Shown here: in pieces, positions 1 to 9,471 of the stretch
How the letters are laid out: every line of letters starts with the position of its first letter
Position numbering within the stretch: position 1 is the first letter of the stretch
Assembly (NCBI RefSeq): GCF_001295265.1
Contig: NZ_LJOD01000011.1
Location: forward strand, 1-64,000
DNA: 64,000 nt
Source: Chryseobacterium indologenes
Lineage (GTDB): Bacteria > Bacteroidota > Bacteroidia > Flavobacteriales > Weeksellaceae
Direction: 5' to 3'
Position numbers and translations under genes: made by a program
Notes under the pieces: generated by a model
Database searches by the model: none
Seen by the model: the letters and a program-made list of their open reading frames with translations, nothing else
What the model was told of the DNA's origin: nothing

Positions 1-31
1 TGGGTCCTGGGTTCGAATCCCAGCCGGGTCA
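1..31 (+). tRNA. 3' end of a tRNA (partial)
   Basis: The window opens inside a tRNA. A T-arm with a five-pair stem (CTGGG/CCCAG, bases 7-11 and 19-23) encloses TTCGAAT. The 3' acceptor strand CCGGGTC (24-30) and discriminator A31 follow. CCA is not encoded. The anticodon lies outside the window, so the isotype cannot be given. Confidence 0.85.
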
Positions 32-86
32 CAAGTTTACTGAAAAGTAAATTTTTTTCATATTAATATTTTGTGATTTGGTGTTT

Positions 87-119
87 CAAAGGTCTCCCTC
101 AGGAGGCCTTTGATTTTTT
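87..119 (+). terminator. Terminator after the tRNA
   Basis: CAAAGG (87-92) pairs with CCTTTG (107-112), with further pairing inside (TCTCC/GGAGG), followed by an ATTTTTTA tract. It fits the end of the tRNA transcript. Confidence 0.75.
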
Positions 120-185
120 ATACCATTTTCTTACATCCGGCTCTGCATATCTTAAAAAGAAAGTGGTTTAACCATAATTCAGAAT

Positions 186-217
186 AAAAAACCCTGATCA
201 CGAGGCAATGATCAGAG
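186..217 (-). terminator. Terminator of panC
   Basis: Read on the minus strand, CTGATCA pairs with TGATCAG (194-200/209-215), with flanking AA/TT pairs and a run of T afterwards. It lies about 30 bases past the panC stop. Confidence 0.75.
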
Positions 218-247
218 TTAGTTATAAGTATTTTCTTTAAAATAAAG

Positions 248-1096
248 TTAATCCAGATGCATGTTGTCAATCAGTCTTACACCGTCTACAACAACTACGA
301 TAAATGCTCTGAAATTTCTGTCTTTGTAGAAGAAATCAGTCTCTTTTAGGGTATCTTCATCTGCAATCAGGAAATATTCTAGCTTCATTCCCTGCTGATG
401 GTCAAAGATATCAGCTACTCTTTCTTTAATTTCGGGAATGGTAACAGTCCGGAACCAGTCATTTACTTTTTTTAATGTTTCATAAATGATTTTTGAAGCT
501 TCTCTTCTGTCTTCATGAAGTCTTTGGTTTCTGGAGCTTAATGCCAGTCCGTTTTCTGCTCTGTAAATAGGTACTCCCTTTATTTTTACAGGTATCTGTT
601 TTTTCTCGACCATTTTTTTGATAATAGCCAGCTGCTGAAAGTCTTTTTCTCCAAAATAAGCATTGTCAGGCTTTACTTGTCTGAAAAGTTCTTCCACAAC
701 AGTTCCTACACCGTCAAAATGTCCCGGTCTGGATTTTCCTTCCATTTCATTTTCGAGTCCGTCAAAATCATAATGAAGACTTTCAGTTTTTTCAGGATAA
801 ATATCAGTAACTTCAGGAATGTATACCGCATCCACCAGCCCGGAGTTTTCCAGAATTAAAATATCCCTGTTAACATCTCTCGGATATTTTTCAAGATCTT
901 CGGCATTGTTAAATTGAGTAGGATTTACAAAAATTGAAGAAACAACCAGGTCATTTTCTTTTCTGGCTTCTTCATATAAGGAAAGGTGACCTTTGTGAAG
1001 TGCTCCCATAGTAGGGGCAAAGCCAATCCGTTTTCCCATTTCTTTCTGTCTTTCAATGAAATCCTGAAGGGTTTTCCTGTTTTTTATAACTTCCAT
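248..1096 (-). CDS. panC: Pantothenate synthetase
   Basis: This enzyme condenses pantoate with beta-alanine, using ATP through a pantoyl-adenylate, in coenzyme A biosynthesis in the cytoplasm. The 282-residue length is normal for the family. Visible motifs are the ATP-binding PTMGALHKGHLSL at residues 28-40 with H34 and H37 of the HIGH-type signature, FVNPTQF at 56-62, GKSRPGHFDGV at 120-130, YFGEKDFQQ at 147-155 and LALSSRN at 184-190 (KMSKS-like position). It is divergent from the starch-synthase-like gene at 1268, with 171 bases between them, and ends in its own hairpin terminator. No panB or panD is visible nearby. The identification is secure. Confidence 0.97.
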   Translation of the reverse strand: MEVIKNRKTLQDFIERQKEMGKRIGFAPTMGALHKGHLSLYEEARKENDLVVSSIFVNPTQFNNAEDLEKYPRDVNRDILILENSGLVDAVYIPEVTDIYPEKTESLHYDFDGLENEMEGKSRPGHFDGVGTVVEELFRQVKPDNAYFGEKDFQQLAIIKKMVEKKQIPVKIKGVPIYRAENGLALSSRNQRLHEDRREASKIIYETLKKVNDWFRTVTIPEIKERVADIFDHQQGMKLEYFLIADEDTLKETDFFYKDRNFRAFIVVVVDGVRLIDNMHLD

Positions 1097-1220
1097 AGTT
1101 TATTGTAATACTATTTCAAAAATACTAAAAATATCATAAAATAATATGTGTTTTTAATAATTTGAAAAAGGGAATTATCGTAAAAAAATGTTAATTAAAA
1201 TAATGTTGGATGTTTTTTTG

Positions 1221-1228
1221 TAATTTTG
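1221..1228 (+). promoter_or_regulatory. Flavobacterial -7 box for the operon at 1268
   Basis: TAATTTTG matches the Bacteroidota -7 consensus TAnnTTTG and lies 39 bases before the start codon. No well-spaced TTG (-33) is present, so this is a partial promoter match. Confidence 0.5.
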
Positions 1229-1267
1229 CACATTAAAGCATTTTTACAAAAAAATAGATAGAAGTTT

Positions 1268-2038
1268 ATGCCGAATCAAAAAATACTGTACATTACTACA
1301 GAGATGTATCCATATCAGGAAGATACAAATATGGCTGCAGTGGTTAACAAAATGGCACTTAAGATGCACAATGAAGGCAATGATGTAAGAGTTTTTATGC
1401 CAAGATTTGGACAAATAAGTGAGAGGAAATTCCAGCTTCATGAGGTGATCCGTCTTTCAGGAATGAATATTATTATCAATGACCTGGATCAGCCCTTAAT
1501 TATTAAAGTAGCATCCCTTCCGGGAGAAAGACTTCAGGTTTACTTTATCGATAATGAAGAATACTTCAAAAGAAAACAATACTATTTCGATGACGAAGGA
1601 AATCCTTTCGGAGATAACGACGAAAGAGCTATTTTCTTTGCCAGAGGCGTTATTGAAACCATTAAGAAACTGAACTGGGTTCCGGATGTAATCCATCTGA
1701 ACGGATGGATGTCTTCTTTTGTTCCGATTTATCTTAAAACCTATTACGAATCTGATACTTATTTTAAAGACGCGAAAATTGTTCTTTCTTTATATAATGA
1801 GAAAGATGCGGATCTGGATAAGAATATTGCTGAAAAGCTGGCCTTCGATAATATTTCCGGGCTAAAAGCGTTAGATAACCCGACGATAAAAAGCTTTGTT
1901 ACCGAAAGCATGAACTATGTAGATATGGTAGTGAAAGGAGATGAGTTTCTTGATGAAGATCTTGACAAAGGCTTCAATGAAACAACAACTCCCAAATCAG
2001 AATACGTAGACGTAGATTCTATAAACCAACTTTATTAA
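1268..2038 (+). CDS. Truncated glycogen/starch synthase-like protein (N-terminal GT5 domain only)
   Basis: The 256 residues resemble only the N-terminal Rossmann half of GT5 glycogen/starch synthases, which usually have about 480 residues. The opening ILYITTEMYPY matches the family's N-terminal strand, and PDVIHLNGWMSSFVPIYLKT (about 139-158) matches its usual 'DVVHxHDWHTA' segment. The KTGGL loop that binds ADP-glucose is replaced by EDTNMAAV (residues 18-25). The C-terminal nucleotide-sugar domain is absent; the last 30 residues are acidic and low in complexity. Glycosyltransferase activity is therefore doubtful. It is followed after 13 bases by the DUF4270 lipoprotein and then glmS, so a cell-envelope role is possible but unproven. 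Confidence 0.8.
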   Translation: MPNQKILYITTEMYPYQEDTNMAAVVNKMALKMHNEGNDVRVFMPRFGQISERKFQLHEVIRLSGMNIIINDLDQPLIIKVASLPGERLQVYFIDNEEYFKRKQYYFDDEGNPFGDNDERAIFFARGVIETIKKLNWVPDVIHLNGWMSSFVPIYLKTYYESDTYFKDAKIVLSLYNEKDADLDKNIAEKLAFDNISGLKALDNPTIKSFVTESMNYVDMVVKGDEFLDEDLDKGFNETTTPKSEYVDVDSINQLY

Positions 2039-2051
2039 AAACACTTTTTTA

Positions 2052-3644
2052 ATGACTCATACTGTTAAAAGGACTTTCGCCATGCTTTTACTGGCGTTTT
2101 TCGGGAGTGCACTTCTTTATAACTGTGAACCGGAGGCAGATTCGCTGGGAGAACAGCTGTTTATAAAAGACGCCACAGACGGAAATGAAAAATCATACCC
2201 TCTTATCGCTTACAATATTGATAACAAAGATAGTATAAGCAGTGATGCCTCAAGACTGATCAACCAGATCAATACCAACGGAGTATCTCCATCCACAGCT
2301 GTTTTAGGAGCTTTTTCCGAAGGTCAGTTCGGAATGCAGAAAGCATCTTTTATTTCCCAGCTTAGGTTAACCCAATACGATTTTGATTTTGGTACCGCAC
2401 CAAAAGTAGATTCTGTTGTAATGGTAATCAGGCCGGCAAATGAGACTCAATATAAAAAAGATTCCGTAGATGCAAAACCTGCACAGGATATAGATTTCCT
2501 GGTTGGTACTGAAACGGTAAAGGCTTCCATTGAGAAGAAATTCTATCCGGTTGTAAAATACGGAAGAGGTAAAATAGGAAGTACAGAGGTGTTGTACCAT
2601 GTGAAAGTACAGGAAGTTACTACTTTCTTAGATGCTAATAATCCGGATTTGAGTAAATCAAATGCCAATATAAGTACCGGAGATCTGTTGGGAAGCACAA
2701 CATTTAACGGAAATTACAGTGAAGTAACGGTGTCTAAAAAATCAGATAACACCATTATCTTTACAGGAGCTGTCGGAATGAGAATTCCTTTGGATAAAAA
2801 TATTTTCCAGACCAAAATCCTGGATAAAAATAAGAAACCTGAACTTCTGAATGCTGCTAATTTTGTCAGATATTTTAAAGGTCTTAAAATTTCTGTAGAT
2901 GAAACGAACGGATACCTTTTCCAGTTTTCTCCTGATAATACAGAAATAATTATGTATTACAGTAATGAAACCACATCGGGTGGAACTGTAACAAGAACAC
3001 AGCAGACGCCATTCAGATTTACTCTTGGAGGAGCACGTCTTGGTCATTATGAATATAACAGATCAGGAAGTGCCTGGGAAACAGCAAGAACGGCTATCAA
3101 TACACAGGATGGAGATCAAAAGCTTTTCCTTCAGGGAATGGGAGGTCCTTCCATTGCTGTTAAAATTCCTGATGCTAAAATTGATGAACTTAGATCTTTA
3201 TATCAAAATAATAAAGCTGCAATCATCAATGCAAGAATCAGAATTTATACAGACCCTACAGACTGGGCTAACAATTATCAGAAACCACAAAAACTAACGT
3301 TGGTGACTGCCTCTGCATCTCCAACAACATCAGCGCTTCTTCCTGACGGGTTTACTTCAGATCTTACTTCAGGCTTTGGATTGTTTAACGGTTACGATTT
3401 AGATAAAAACCCAGCTTATTATGAGTTTTACGTAACCAAAACACTAAAGGATATTGTTGAGAAAAATACGACGAATAAAGTATTGGTTCTGAATGCAGGA
3501 GATTTCATAAAAGATACATCAAGCGTATTAGCCGGATTTAAATATACCACCAGAGCATTTGCAATGGACAGAGCAGTATTTGTAGGTACAGCGAATAACC
3601 CAAATAGCATTCAGCTAAAAGTAACTTACGGTACAAAAAAATAA
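2052..3644 (+). CDS. DUF4270 family lipoprotein
   Basis: A 530-residue lipoprotein with a signal peptide and probable acylated Cys25 (LLYNC), so likely anchored in the outer membrane or periplasmic leaflet. The segment DSLGEQLFI soon after the lipobox is typical of DUF4270, a Bacteroidota family of unknown function. The rest looks like extended beta-rich secreted sequence. It sits between the starch-synthase-like gene (13-base gap) and glmS (24-base gap) and is probably cotranscribed with both. The DUF4270 label rests on the N-terminal motif and the neighbourhood. Confidence 0.8.
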   Translation: MTHTVKRTFAMLLLAFFGSALLYNCEPEADSLGEQLFIKDATDGNEKSYPLIAYNIDNKDSISSDASRLINQINTNGVSPSTAVLGAFSEGQFGMQKASFISQLRLTQYDFDFGTAPKVDSVVMVIRPANETQYKKDSVDAKPAQDIDFLVGTETVKASIEKKFYPVVKYGRGKIGSTEVLYHVKVQEVTTFLDANNPDLSKSNANISTGDLLGSTTFNGNYSEVTVSKKSDNTIIFTGAVGMRIPLDKNIFQTKILDKNKKPELLNAANFVRYFKGLKISVDETNGYLFQFSPDNTEIIMYYSNETTSGGTVTRTQQTPFRFTLGGARLGHYEYNRSGSAWETARTAINTQDGDQKLFLQGMGGPSIAVKIPDAKIDELRSLYQNNKAAIINARIRIYTDPTDWANNYQKPQKLTLVTASASPTTSALLPDGFTSDLTSGFGLFNGYDLDKNPAYYEFYVTKTLKDIVEKNTTNKVLVLNAGDFIKDTSSVLAGFKYTTRAFAMDRAVFVGTANNPNSIQLKVTYGTKK

Positions 3645-3668
3645 CACAATAAAAACACTAGAAAAAAT

Positions 3669-5522
3669 ATGTGCGGAATAGTAGGATATACAGGATTTCA
3701 GGATGCGTATGATATTGTGATCAACGGTCTTAGAAGATTAGAATATAGAGGATATGACAGTGCGGGAATCGTTTTGGAAGATGCAGACCGAAAGTTTGAA
3801 GTAGAAAAAACGAAAGGAAAAGTAGATGACTTGGTTAATATTTCTGCGCAGCTAAAAGGGAAAGCCAAAATAGGAATGGGGCACACCCGTTGGGCAACCC
3901 ACGGAGTTCCAAGCGACAGGAATTCCCATCCCCATTTATCAAACAATGGTAAAGTAGCCATCGTTCATAATGGTATCATTGAAAATTATGATACCATCAA
4001 AACAATGCTTACCGGGAAAGGATTTACCTTTAAATCAGAAACAGATACAGAAGTATTGGTGAATCTTATCCAGTATTTTATGGATCTGAATCCGGAAACG
4101 GATTTTCCTTCAGCAGTAAGATTTGCACTCAATGAAGTATACGGTGCCTACGCTATAACCGTAATGCATGAAGATTATCCGGGAGTGCTGGTAGTAGGAA
4201 GATTAGGTTCTCCACTGGCTATCGGAATCGGAGATAAAGAATATTTTATTGCTTCTGACGCTTCCCCTTTTGTAGAATTCACAAAAGAAGCTATTTATCT
4301 GGAAGAGGGGCATATGGCAACAATCTCTTTAGAAAATGGAGTAGATATCAGAACGATTACAGAGAATTCTAAAATTGAGCCGGAGATTCAAAAGCTTAAA
4401 CTGAGCTTAGAGCAAATCGAAAAAGGAGGATATGAGCATTTTATGCTTAAAGAAATTTTCGAGCAGCCTAAATCCGTACATGATACCATGAGAGGAAGAC
4501 TTCTTGTAGACGAAGGAATTATCAAGATGGCCGGAATCTGGGATCATGTAGAAAAGTTCAGGAATGCCAACAGAATTATCATCATTGCCTGCGGAACTTC
4601 ATGGCATGCCGGTCTTATCGGAGAATATCTTATTGAAGAATATGCAAGAATCCCTGTAGAAGTGGAGTATGCATCGGAATTCAGATACAGAAACCCTATT
4701 ATTACCGATAAAGATGTTGTTATTGCAATTTCCCAGTCCGGAGAAACTGCAGATACCATGGCTGCACTAAAGCTTGCTAAAGAAAAAGGAGCATTTATTT
4801 ATGGTATATGTAATGTAGTAGATTCATCTATTGCAAGAATTACCGATGCCGGTTCCTATACACACGCCGGCCCGGAGATCGGGGTGGCTTCTACAAAAGC
4901 GTTTACAGCACAGCTTACCATTCTTACTTTAATTGCATTTAAACTAGGAAAACATAACGGAAACCTTGGTAATGCTGAATTCATGAGCTTAATTGCTGAG
5001 CTGGATGCAGTTCCTAAGAGAATTGAAGAAGTTTTGAATTCTACGCATGAACTTGTTCAGAATATTGCAAAAGACTTTGTGGATGCTACCAACTTCCTTT
5101 ATTTAGGAAGAGGATACAACTATCCGGCGGCACTGGAAGGAGCTTTAAAGCTAAAAGAAATCTCTTATATTCATGCAGAAGGATATCCGGCAGCAGAAAT
5201 GAAGCACGGACCAATTGCTTTGATCGATGAAAACATGCCGATCGTTATTATTGCTCCTAAAAAAGGTCATTATGATAAGATCGTAAGCAACGTTCAGGAA
5301 ATTAAAGCAAGAAAAGGAAAAATTATTGCAGTGGTTAATAAAGGAGATCAGCAGGTAAGTTCAATGGCAGATTATGTTATTGAAGTTCCTGAGACTTCAG
5401 AATGTTTCTCACCAATCGTTGCGTCAGTGCCTTTACAGCTGTTAGCATACTATATAGCAGTGTATAGAGGAGCTAATGTAGACCAGCCGAGAAACCTTGC
5501 AAAATCAGTAACCGTGGAATAA
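3669..5522 (+). CDS. glmS: Glutamine--fructose-6-phosphate aminotransferase (isomerizing)
   Basis: Makes glucosamine-6-phosphate from fructose-6-phosphate and glutamine, the first step towards UDP-GlcNAc for peptidoglycan and lipopolysaccharide. After Met removal, Cys2 (MCGIVGYTG) is the N-terminal nucleophile of the glutaminase domain; the GHTRWATHG and HNGIIENY segments also belong to it. Two SIS sugar-isomerase domains follow, with ISQSGETADT and EGALKLKEISY, and the conserved C-tail ends AKSVTVE. The 617-residue length is typical. The start is fixed by the need for Cys2. No glmS ribozyme is expected in Bacteroidota, and the 24-base upstream gap has no room for one. Confidence 0.98.
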   Translation: MCGIVGYTGFQDAYDIVINGLRRLEYRGYDSAGIVLEDADRKFEVEKTKGKVDDLVNISAQLKGKAKIGMGHTRWATHGVPSDRNSHPHLSNNGKVAIVHNGIIENYDTIKTMLTGKGFTFKSETDTEVLVNLIQYFMDLNPETDFPSAVRFALNEVYGAYAITVMHEDYPGVLVVGRLGSPLAIGIGDKEYFIASDASPFVEFTKEAIYLEEGHMATISLENGVDIRTITENSKIEPEIQKLKLSLEQIEKGGYEHFMLKEIFEQPKSVHDTMRGRLLVDEGIIKMAGIWDHVEKFRNANRIIIIACGTSWHAGLIGEYLIEEYARIPVEVEYASEFRYRNPIITDKDVVIAISQSGETADTMAALKLAKEKGAFIYGICNVVDSSIARITDAGSYTHAGPEIGVASTKAFTAQLTILTLIAFKLGKHNGNLGNAEFMSLIAELDAVPKRIEEVLNSTHELVQNIAKDFVDATNFLYLGRGYNYPAALEGALKLKEISYIHAEGYPAAEMKHGPIALIDENMPIVIIAPKKGHYDKIVSNVQEIKARKGKIIAVVNKGDQQVSSMADYVIEVPETSECFSPIVASVPLQLLAYYIAVYRGANVDQPRNLAKSVTVE

Positions 5523-5600
5523 AAAATTGTTGTAAATAAAATAAATTTAGATTTCTTCCGTTATTTCAAAAAAAATCTTAAAAGTTTCTTAAAAAAATTA

Positions 5601-5608
5601 TATATTTA
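5601..5608 (+). promoter_or_regulatory. Possible -7 box for gldK
   Basis: TATATTTA matches TAnnTTTG at seven of eight positions and lies 22 bases before the gldK start, in a 108-base AT-rich gap after glmS. No -33 TTG is seen at the right distance. Confidence 0.35.
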
Positions 5609-5630
5609 CGGCTTAATTATAAAAATTAAC

Positions 5631-7049
5631 ATGAAAAGGATATTTCTTTTATTATTGTCTGCGTCAGTAGCATCGGTATCTTGTTCAGGTGGTGGCAGCT
5701 CTTCAGTTGGGAAGCCAGGAACAAAAGGAGAATTGATACCAAGAGAAAAAACGAAATCATTTGTTGCGGAAAGACCATACGGAATGGTCGCAATTCCTGC
5801 AGGTTCATTTGTTGTTGGTTTAGCAGACCAGGATCCAACAAATACTCCTGAAAAAGCTTCATTGAAAACAGTTACTGTTTCTTCTTTCTTCATGGATGAA
5901 GCAGAGACTACCAATGCAGAGTACAGGGTATTTATCAACTATGTAAGAGATTCTATCGCTAGAACACTACTTGCTGAGGCTGCCGGAGAAGGCGGAGAAG
6001 GCGGACGTAGAGGAGCAAGCATAGGAGATTATGCATACCTTGCTAAAAAAGAAGAAAATTTAACACCTTATCAAGAATATTTAGAAGGCCAGGGAGGAAG
6101 AGAAGACGGAAGTTATGATGCAAGCAAAAGACTAGACTGGAAAATCCCGTTACATTGGAGTACAGGTAAGTATCCTGATGTAGAATATGCGGAAGTTTTA
6201 GAATCTATGTATCTGCCGGCTTCTTCCAGAATCGGAAACGAAAGAATCCTGGATGTAAGTAAGCTTAAATATACCTATCAGTGGGGAGATATGGATGCTG
6301 CAATTGCTGATAACGAAAGAGGGGCAAACTACCTGAAGAGTTCAAGCATTGCGATCTATCCTGATACTACAGTTTGGGTAAAAGATTTCCATTTTGCTTA
6401 TAATGAGCCATTGTTTGAACAGTATTTCTGGCACAAAGCTTATAAAAACTATCCTGTAGTAGGGGTTACATGGGATCAGGCTAGAGCTTACTGTAACTTC
6501 AGATCTAAACTGAAAACAGACTATAACGAAAGTTTAAAAAGAAAAAAACAAAGACCATTGACATTCCGTCTTCCAACTGAAACAGAATGGGAATACGCTG
6601 CAAAAGGGGGAATGCAAAATGCTACTTATCCATGGGGAGGTCCTTATTTAATGGACGACAGAGGTTGCTACCTTGCCAACTTCAAACCTAAGAGAGGTAA
6701 CTACATGGAAGACGAGAAAAAAGGTACTTATACATATACAGCTCCAGTTAAGAAATTTAAGAAAAATGGGTTTGGGTTATTTGATATGGCTGGAAACGTT
6801 TCTGAATGGACAGCATCTGCTTATAACAACTCTTCTTATGGATTCTCTTCTACTTTAAATCCTTCTACGAAAGATAAAGTAGATACAAAAAGATCTGTAA
6901 GAGGTGGATCTTGGAAAGACGTTGGCTATGCGCTGATGACCGGTGCAAGAGATTGGGAAAGAAAAGATTCCGCAAGAAGTTATATCGGATTCAGAACTGT
7001 ACAGGATATTCCTGAAGCAGCTGTTAAACCAAGAAGAGTTAACAGATAA
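5631..7049 (+). CDS. gldK: Gliding motility / type IX secretion lipoprotein GldK
   Basis: GldK is an outer-membrane lipoprotein that with GldN forms the periplasmic ring of the type IX secretion system (T9SS). The 472-residue protein has a lipoprotein signal peptide with acylated Cys18 (SVSC), a glycine/serine-rich linker, and a formylglycine-generating-enzyme-like domain. That domain includes FRLPTETEWEYAAKGG, GLFDMAGNVSEW, RSVRGGSWKD and the closing GFRTV. The fold is used structurally here and no sulfatase-modifying role is implied. It opens the gldKLMN operon, with gaps of 59, 52 and 22 bases between successive genes. GldJ is a paralogue, but this gene order identifies GldK. Confidence 0.96.
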   Translation: MKRIFLLLLSASVASVSCSGGGSSSVGKPGTKGELIPREKTKSFVAERPYGMVAIPAGSFVVGLADQDPTNTPEKASLKTVTVSSFFMDEAETTNAEYRVFINYVRDSIARTLLAEAAGEGGEGGRRGASIGDYAYLAKKEENLTPYQEYLEGQGGREDGSYDASKRLDWKIPLHWSTGKYPDVEYAEVLESMYLPASSRIGNERILDVSKLKYTYQWGDMDAAIADNERGANYLKSSSIAIYPDTTVWVKDFHFAYNEPLFEQYFWHKAYKNYPVVGVTWDQARAYCNFRSKLKTDYNESLKRKKQRPLTFRLPTETEWEYAAKGGMQNATYPWGGPYLMDDRGCYLANFKPKRGNYMEDEKKGTYTYTAPVKKFKKNGFGLFDMAGNVSEWTASAYNNSSYGFSSTLNPSTKDKVDTKRSVRGGSWKDVGYALMTGARDWERKDSARSYIGFRTVQDIPEAAVKPRRVNR

Positions 7050-7108
7050 TCAATCAGACAATTATTTTTCAATACAATTTTATTTAACATTAAAAAAACT
7101 AACTTAAT

Positions 7109-7804
7109 ATGTTTAAGACTAAAGATGCTTGGATGAATTTCTTTTATTCATTCGGGGCTGCAATTGTAATTCTTGGAGCTTGGCTTAAAATTACTCACAT
7201 TACCCTGGGACCTATTAACGGAAATATGGCTCTTACTGTGGGACTTATTACGGAAGCTATTATCTTTATCATTTTCGCATTTGACCCTCCAAAATCAGAA
7301 GAGTCTTATGCTTGGGAAAATGTATATCCTGAATTATTAGATAAACATGCGAATCCAAACCCGCTTCACTCTAATGTATCTACTAAAGTGAATGCTCAAC
7401 AGCAGTTTGCAGAATTAGAAAATTCTCTTTCGACGAAACTAGATAAAATGCTTGAAGATGCTAAACTTGATGTTCAGTTATTCGAAAGATTAAGAACAGG
7501 AATCGACAAGTTTTCAAATTCTGTAGACCAGATCAACCAAACCGTTGATGTATCTGCATCTACTCACAAGTACAATGACCAGCTTAATAAAGCAGCTCAG
7601 CACATGGAAAGCATGAATGCTCTATATGCAATGCAGCTTGAAAGCGGAAAAAGACAATCTGAATTTGCTAATAAATATGTAGCAGATATGCAGAAGTCTG
7701 CAGAGCAGTCTGAGAAATTCAATCAAGAGCTACAAGGTTTAACATCTAATCTGAATAACTTAAACAGAGTTTATGGCGGTATGTTAACTGCTATGAAGTC
7801 TTAA
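7109..7804 (+). CDS. gldL: Type IX secretion inner-membrane motor protein GldL
   Basis: GldL is the cytoplasmic-membrane subunit that with GldM forms the proton-driven motor powering T9SS and gliding. The 231-residue protein has two N-terminal membrane helices (about 9-31 and 38-60) separated by a short loop, WLKITHITLGPINGN. A long, probably coiled-coil cytoplasmic tail rich in Gln, Glu, Asn and Leu follows. Size and topology are typical, and its place between gldK and gldM confirms it. Confidence 0.95.
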   Translation: MFKTKDAWMNFFYSFGAAIVILGAWLKITHITLGPINGNMALTVGLITEAIIFIIFAFDPPKSEESYAWENVYPELLDKHANPNPLHSNVSTKVNAQQQFAELENSLSTKLDKMLEDAKLDVQLFERLRTGIDKFSNSVDQINQTVDVSASTHKYNDQLNKAAQHMESMNALYAMQLESGKRQSEFANKYVADMQKSAEQSEKFNQELQGLTSNLNNLNRVYGGMLTAMKS

Positions 7805-7856
7805 TCCTGAACCATTTCTAAATTTAACTACTTAATCAAAAAACAAAGAAAAGAGA

Positions 7857-9449
7857 ATGGCACAAGGAAAACAGACCCCTCGTCAGAAGATGATCAACCT
7901 GATGTATCTGGTGTTCATCGCGATGATGGCCCTCAACATTGATGCAGAAATCATCAGATCATATTATGACTCAACCAGAGCGTTGAATGAAACAAGAACT
8001 TTAACAGAGAAAAAGAACGAAAAGATCTTTGAAAGAACGCTTGAGGCTAAAGCTCAGCAGGTTCCGGATACTTACGCTCAGCCTTGGGAACAGTATAAAG
8101 TTCTGAAAGGTAAGATTGATGTATTGGTATCCTCTGCTCAGGGAATCAAAGACGCTCTTAAGAAACAGTCAGAGTTCCACGATAAAGATCCTAAAACAGG
8201 AAAAGATATTGATGTAAGCGAAAACTTTGCCGCATTAAATAACAATGAGGCTACTACAGAATATTTCTTTAAAGAAGGTGACGAAAATACACCTTCAAAA
8301 GGAGCTTTAGATCTGAAAGCTAAGATTGATGATGTAAGAAATTATATCAATGCAACTTTTGGTAATAATGAACAATTGAAGGACCTTGTAGATAGAGCAA
8401 ACAAATCTCTTATCGCAGAATATCCTAAAGGAAAATCTCCGAATGATAAAACATGGTTCCAGAATAAATTTTATCACCAGCCGCTTATCGCTGCAATTTC
8501 TAATCTGGAGATTATCCAAAATGATGCCAGAAATGTACAATCTGATGCATTGGCATTATTACTTCAGGAAAAAGTAGATGCGAGTATCAAATTTACAAGC
8601 TATGAAGCTATTGTTTCAGGTCCGGTAGATATTCAGGCAGGTAAACAGGCAGAGGTAAAAGTAATGTTAGGAAACTATTCTAACAGTAATAAGATCAGTA
8701 TTTCTGGTGTTAGCAGAGTAGAAAACGGTAAAGGTACAATTTCAATTTCAGGTTCTGGACTTGGAGAGCATAAATTAGGAGGTGTAATTACACTAACTGA
8801 TGCTTCAGGTAAATCACAGCCTTTCCCTTGGACGCATACGTATAACGTAATTGCAGGACCAAGAGAAGTAAAACTTGAAAAAGGATTATTACTTTCTGCA
8901 GATAAGATGAATGTAATGTACAGAGGACTTGAGAACCCTGTTTCAGGATCTATCTTAGGTGCTGATAACTCTAGACTTTCATTATCTGCTCCAGGAGCTG
9001 TTGTGAAGAGCACAGGTCCGGGTAAATGGGATGTAACTCCTACTACAGGTAATACTGTTAAGTTAACATTATCAGGAACTGATCCATATGGTAAGACTGT
9101 TTCTCAGGTATTTGAATACAGAATTAAAAATATTCCTAGACCTCAGGGACAAATCAGAGGCAAGACGGTTAACTATATGCCTGTAGGTTCTATTCCTAAC
9201 CAGATTGTATCTGCAGCGTTGCCAGATTTTGATTTCCCTGTTTCGTTTACAGTAAACAGCTTCATTATCAAAGTTCCTGGAAGAGCTGGTACATTGATCC
9301 AAGGAAGTTCACTTCAGGGTGCAGAAGGTATGCTTAGAAATCTTAGACCAGGCGATGTCGTTCAGATCTATGATATTCAGGCAACAGCTACAGGTCTTGG
9401 AAACCAGAAACTTAAGGAGATATCACCTGTAATTATTAATGTTCAATAA
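7857..9449 (+). CDS. gldM: Type IX secretion motor protein GldM
   Basis: GldM spans the inner membrane once and projects beta-rich periplasmic domains up to the GldK/GldN ring, linking the motor to the outer-membrane apparatus. The 530-residue protein starts with a short basic cytoplasmic segment and one membrane helix (about 15-33, including INLMYLVFIAMMALNI). A helical first periplasmic domain and several beta domains follow. Start codon, length and gene order agree with the family. Confidence 0.96.
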   Translation: MAQGKQTPRQKMINLMYLVFIAMMALNIDAEIIRSYYDSTRALNETRTLTEKKNEKIFERTLEAKAQQVPDTYAQPWEQYKVLKGKIDVLVSSAQGIKDALKKQSEFHDKDPKTGKDIDVSENFAALNNNEATTEYFFKEGDENTPSKGALDLKAKIDDVRNYINATFGNNEQLKDLVDRANKSLIAEYPKGKSPNDKTWFQNKFYHQPLIAAISNLEIIQNDARNVQSDALALLLQEKVDASIKFTSYEAIVSGPVDIQAGKQAEVKVMLGNYSNSNKISISGVSRVENGKGTISISGSGLGEHKLGGVITLTDASGKSQPFPWTHTYNVIAGPREVKLEKGLLLSADKMNVMYRGLENPVSGSILGADNSRLSLSAPGAVVKSTGPGKWDVTPTTGNTVKLTLSGTDPYGKTVSQVFEYRIKNIPRPQGQIRGKTVNYMPVGSIPNQIVSAALPDFDFPVSFTVNSFIIKVPGRAGTLIQGSSLQGAEGMLRNLRPGDVVQIYDIQATATGLGNQKLKEISPVIINVQ

Positions 9450-9471
9450 GGTTAATTTGTAAAATCATATT

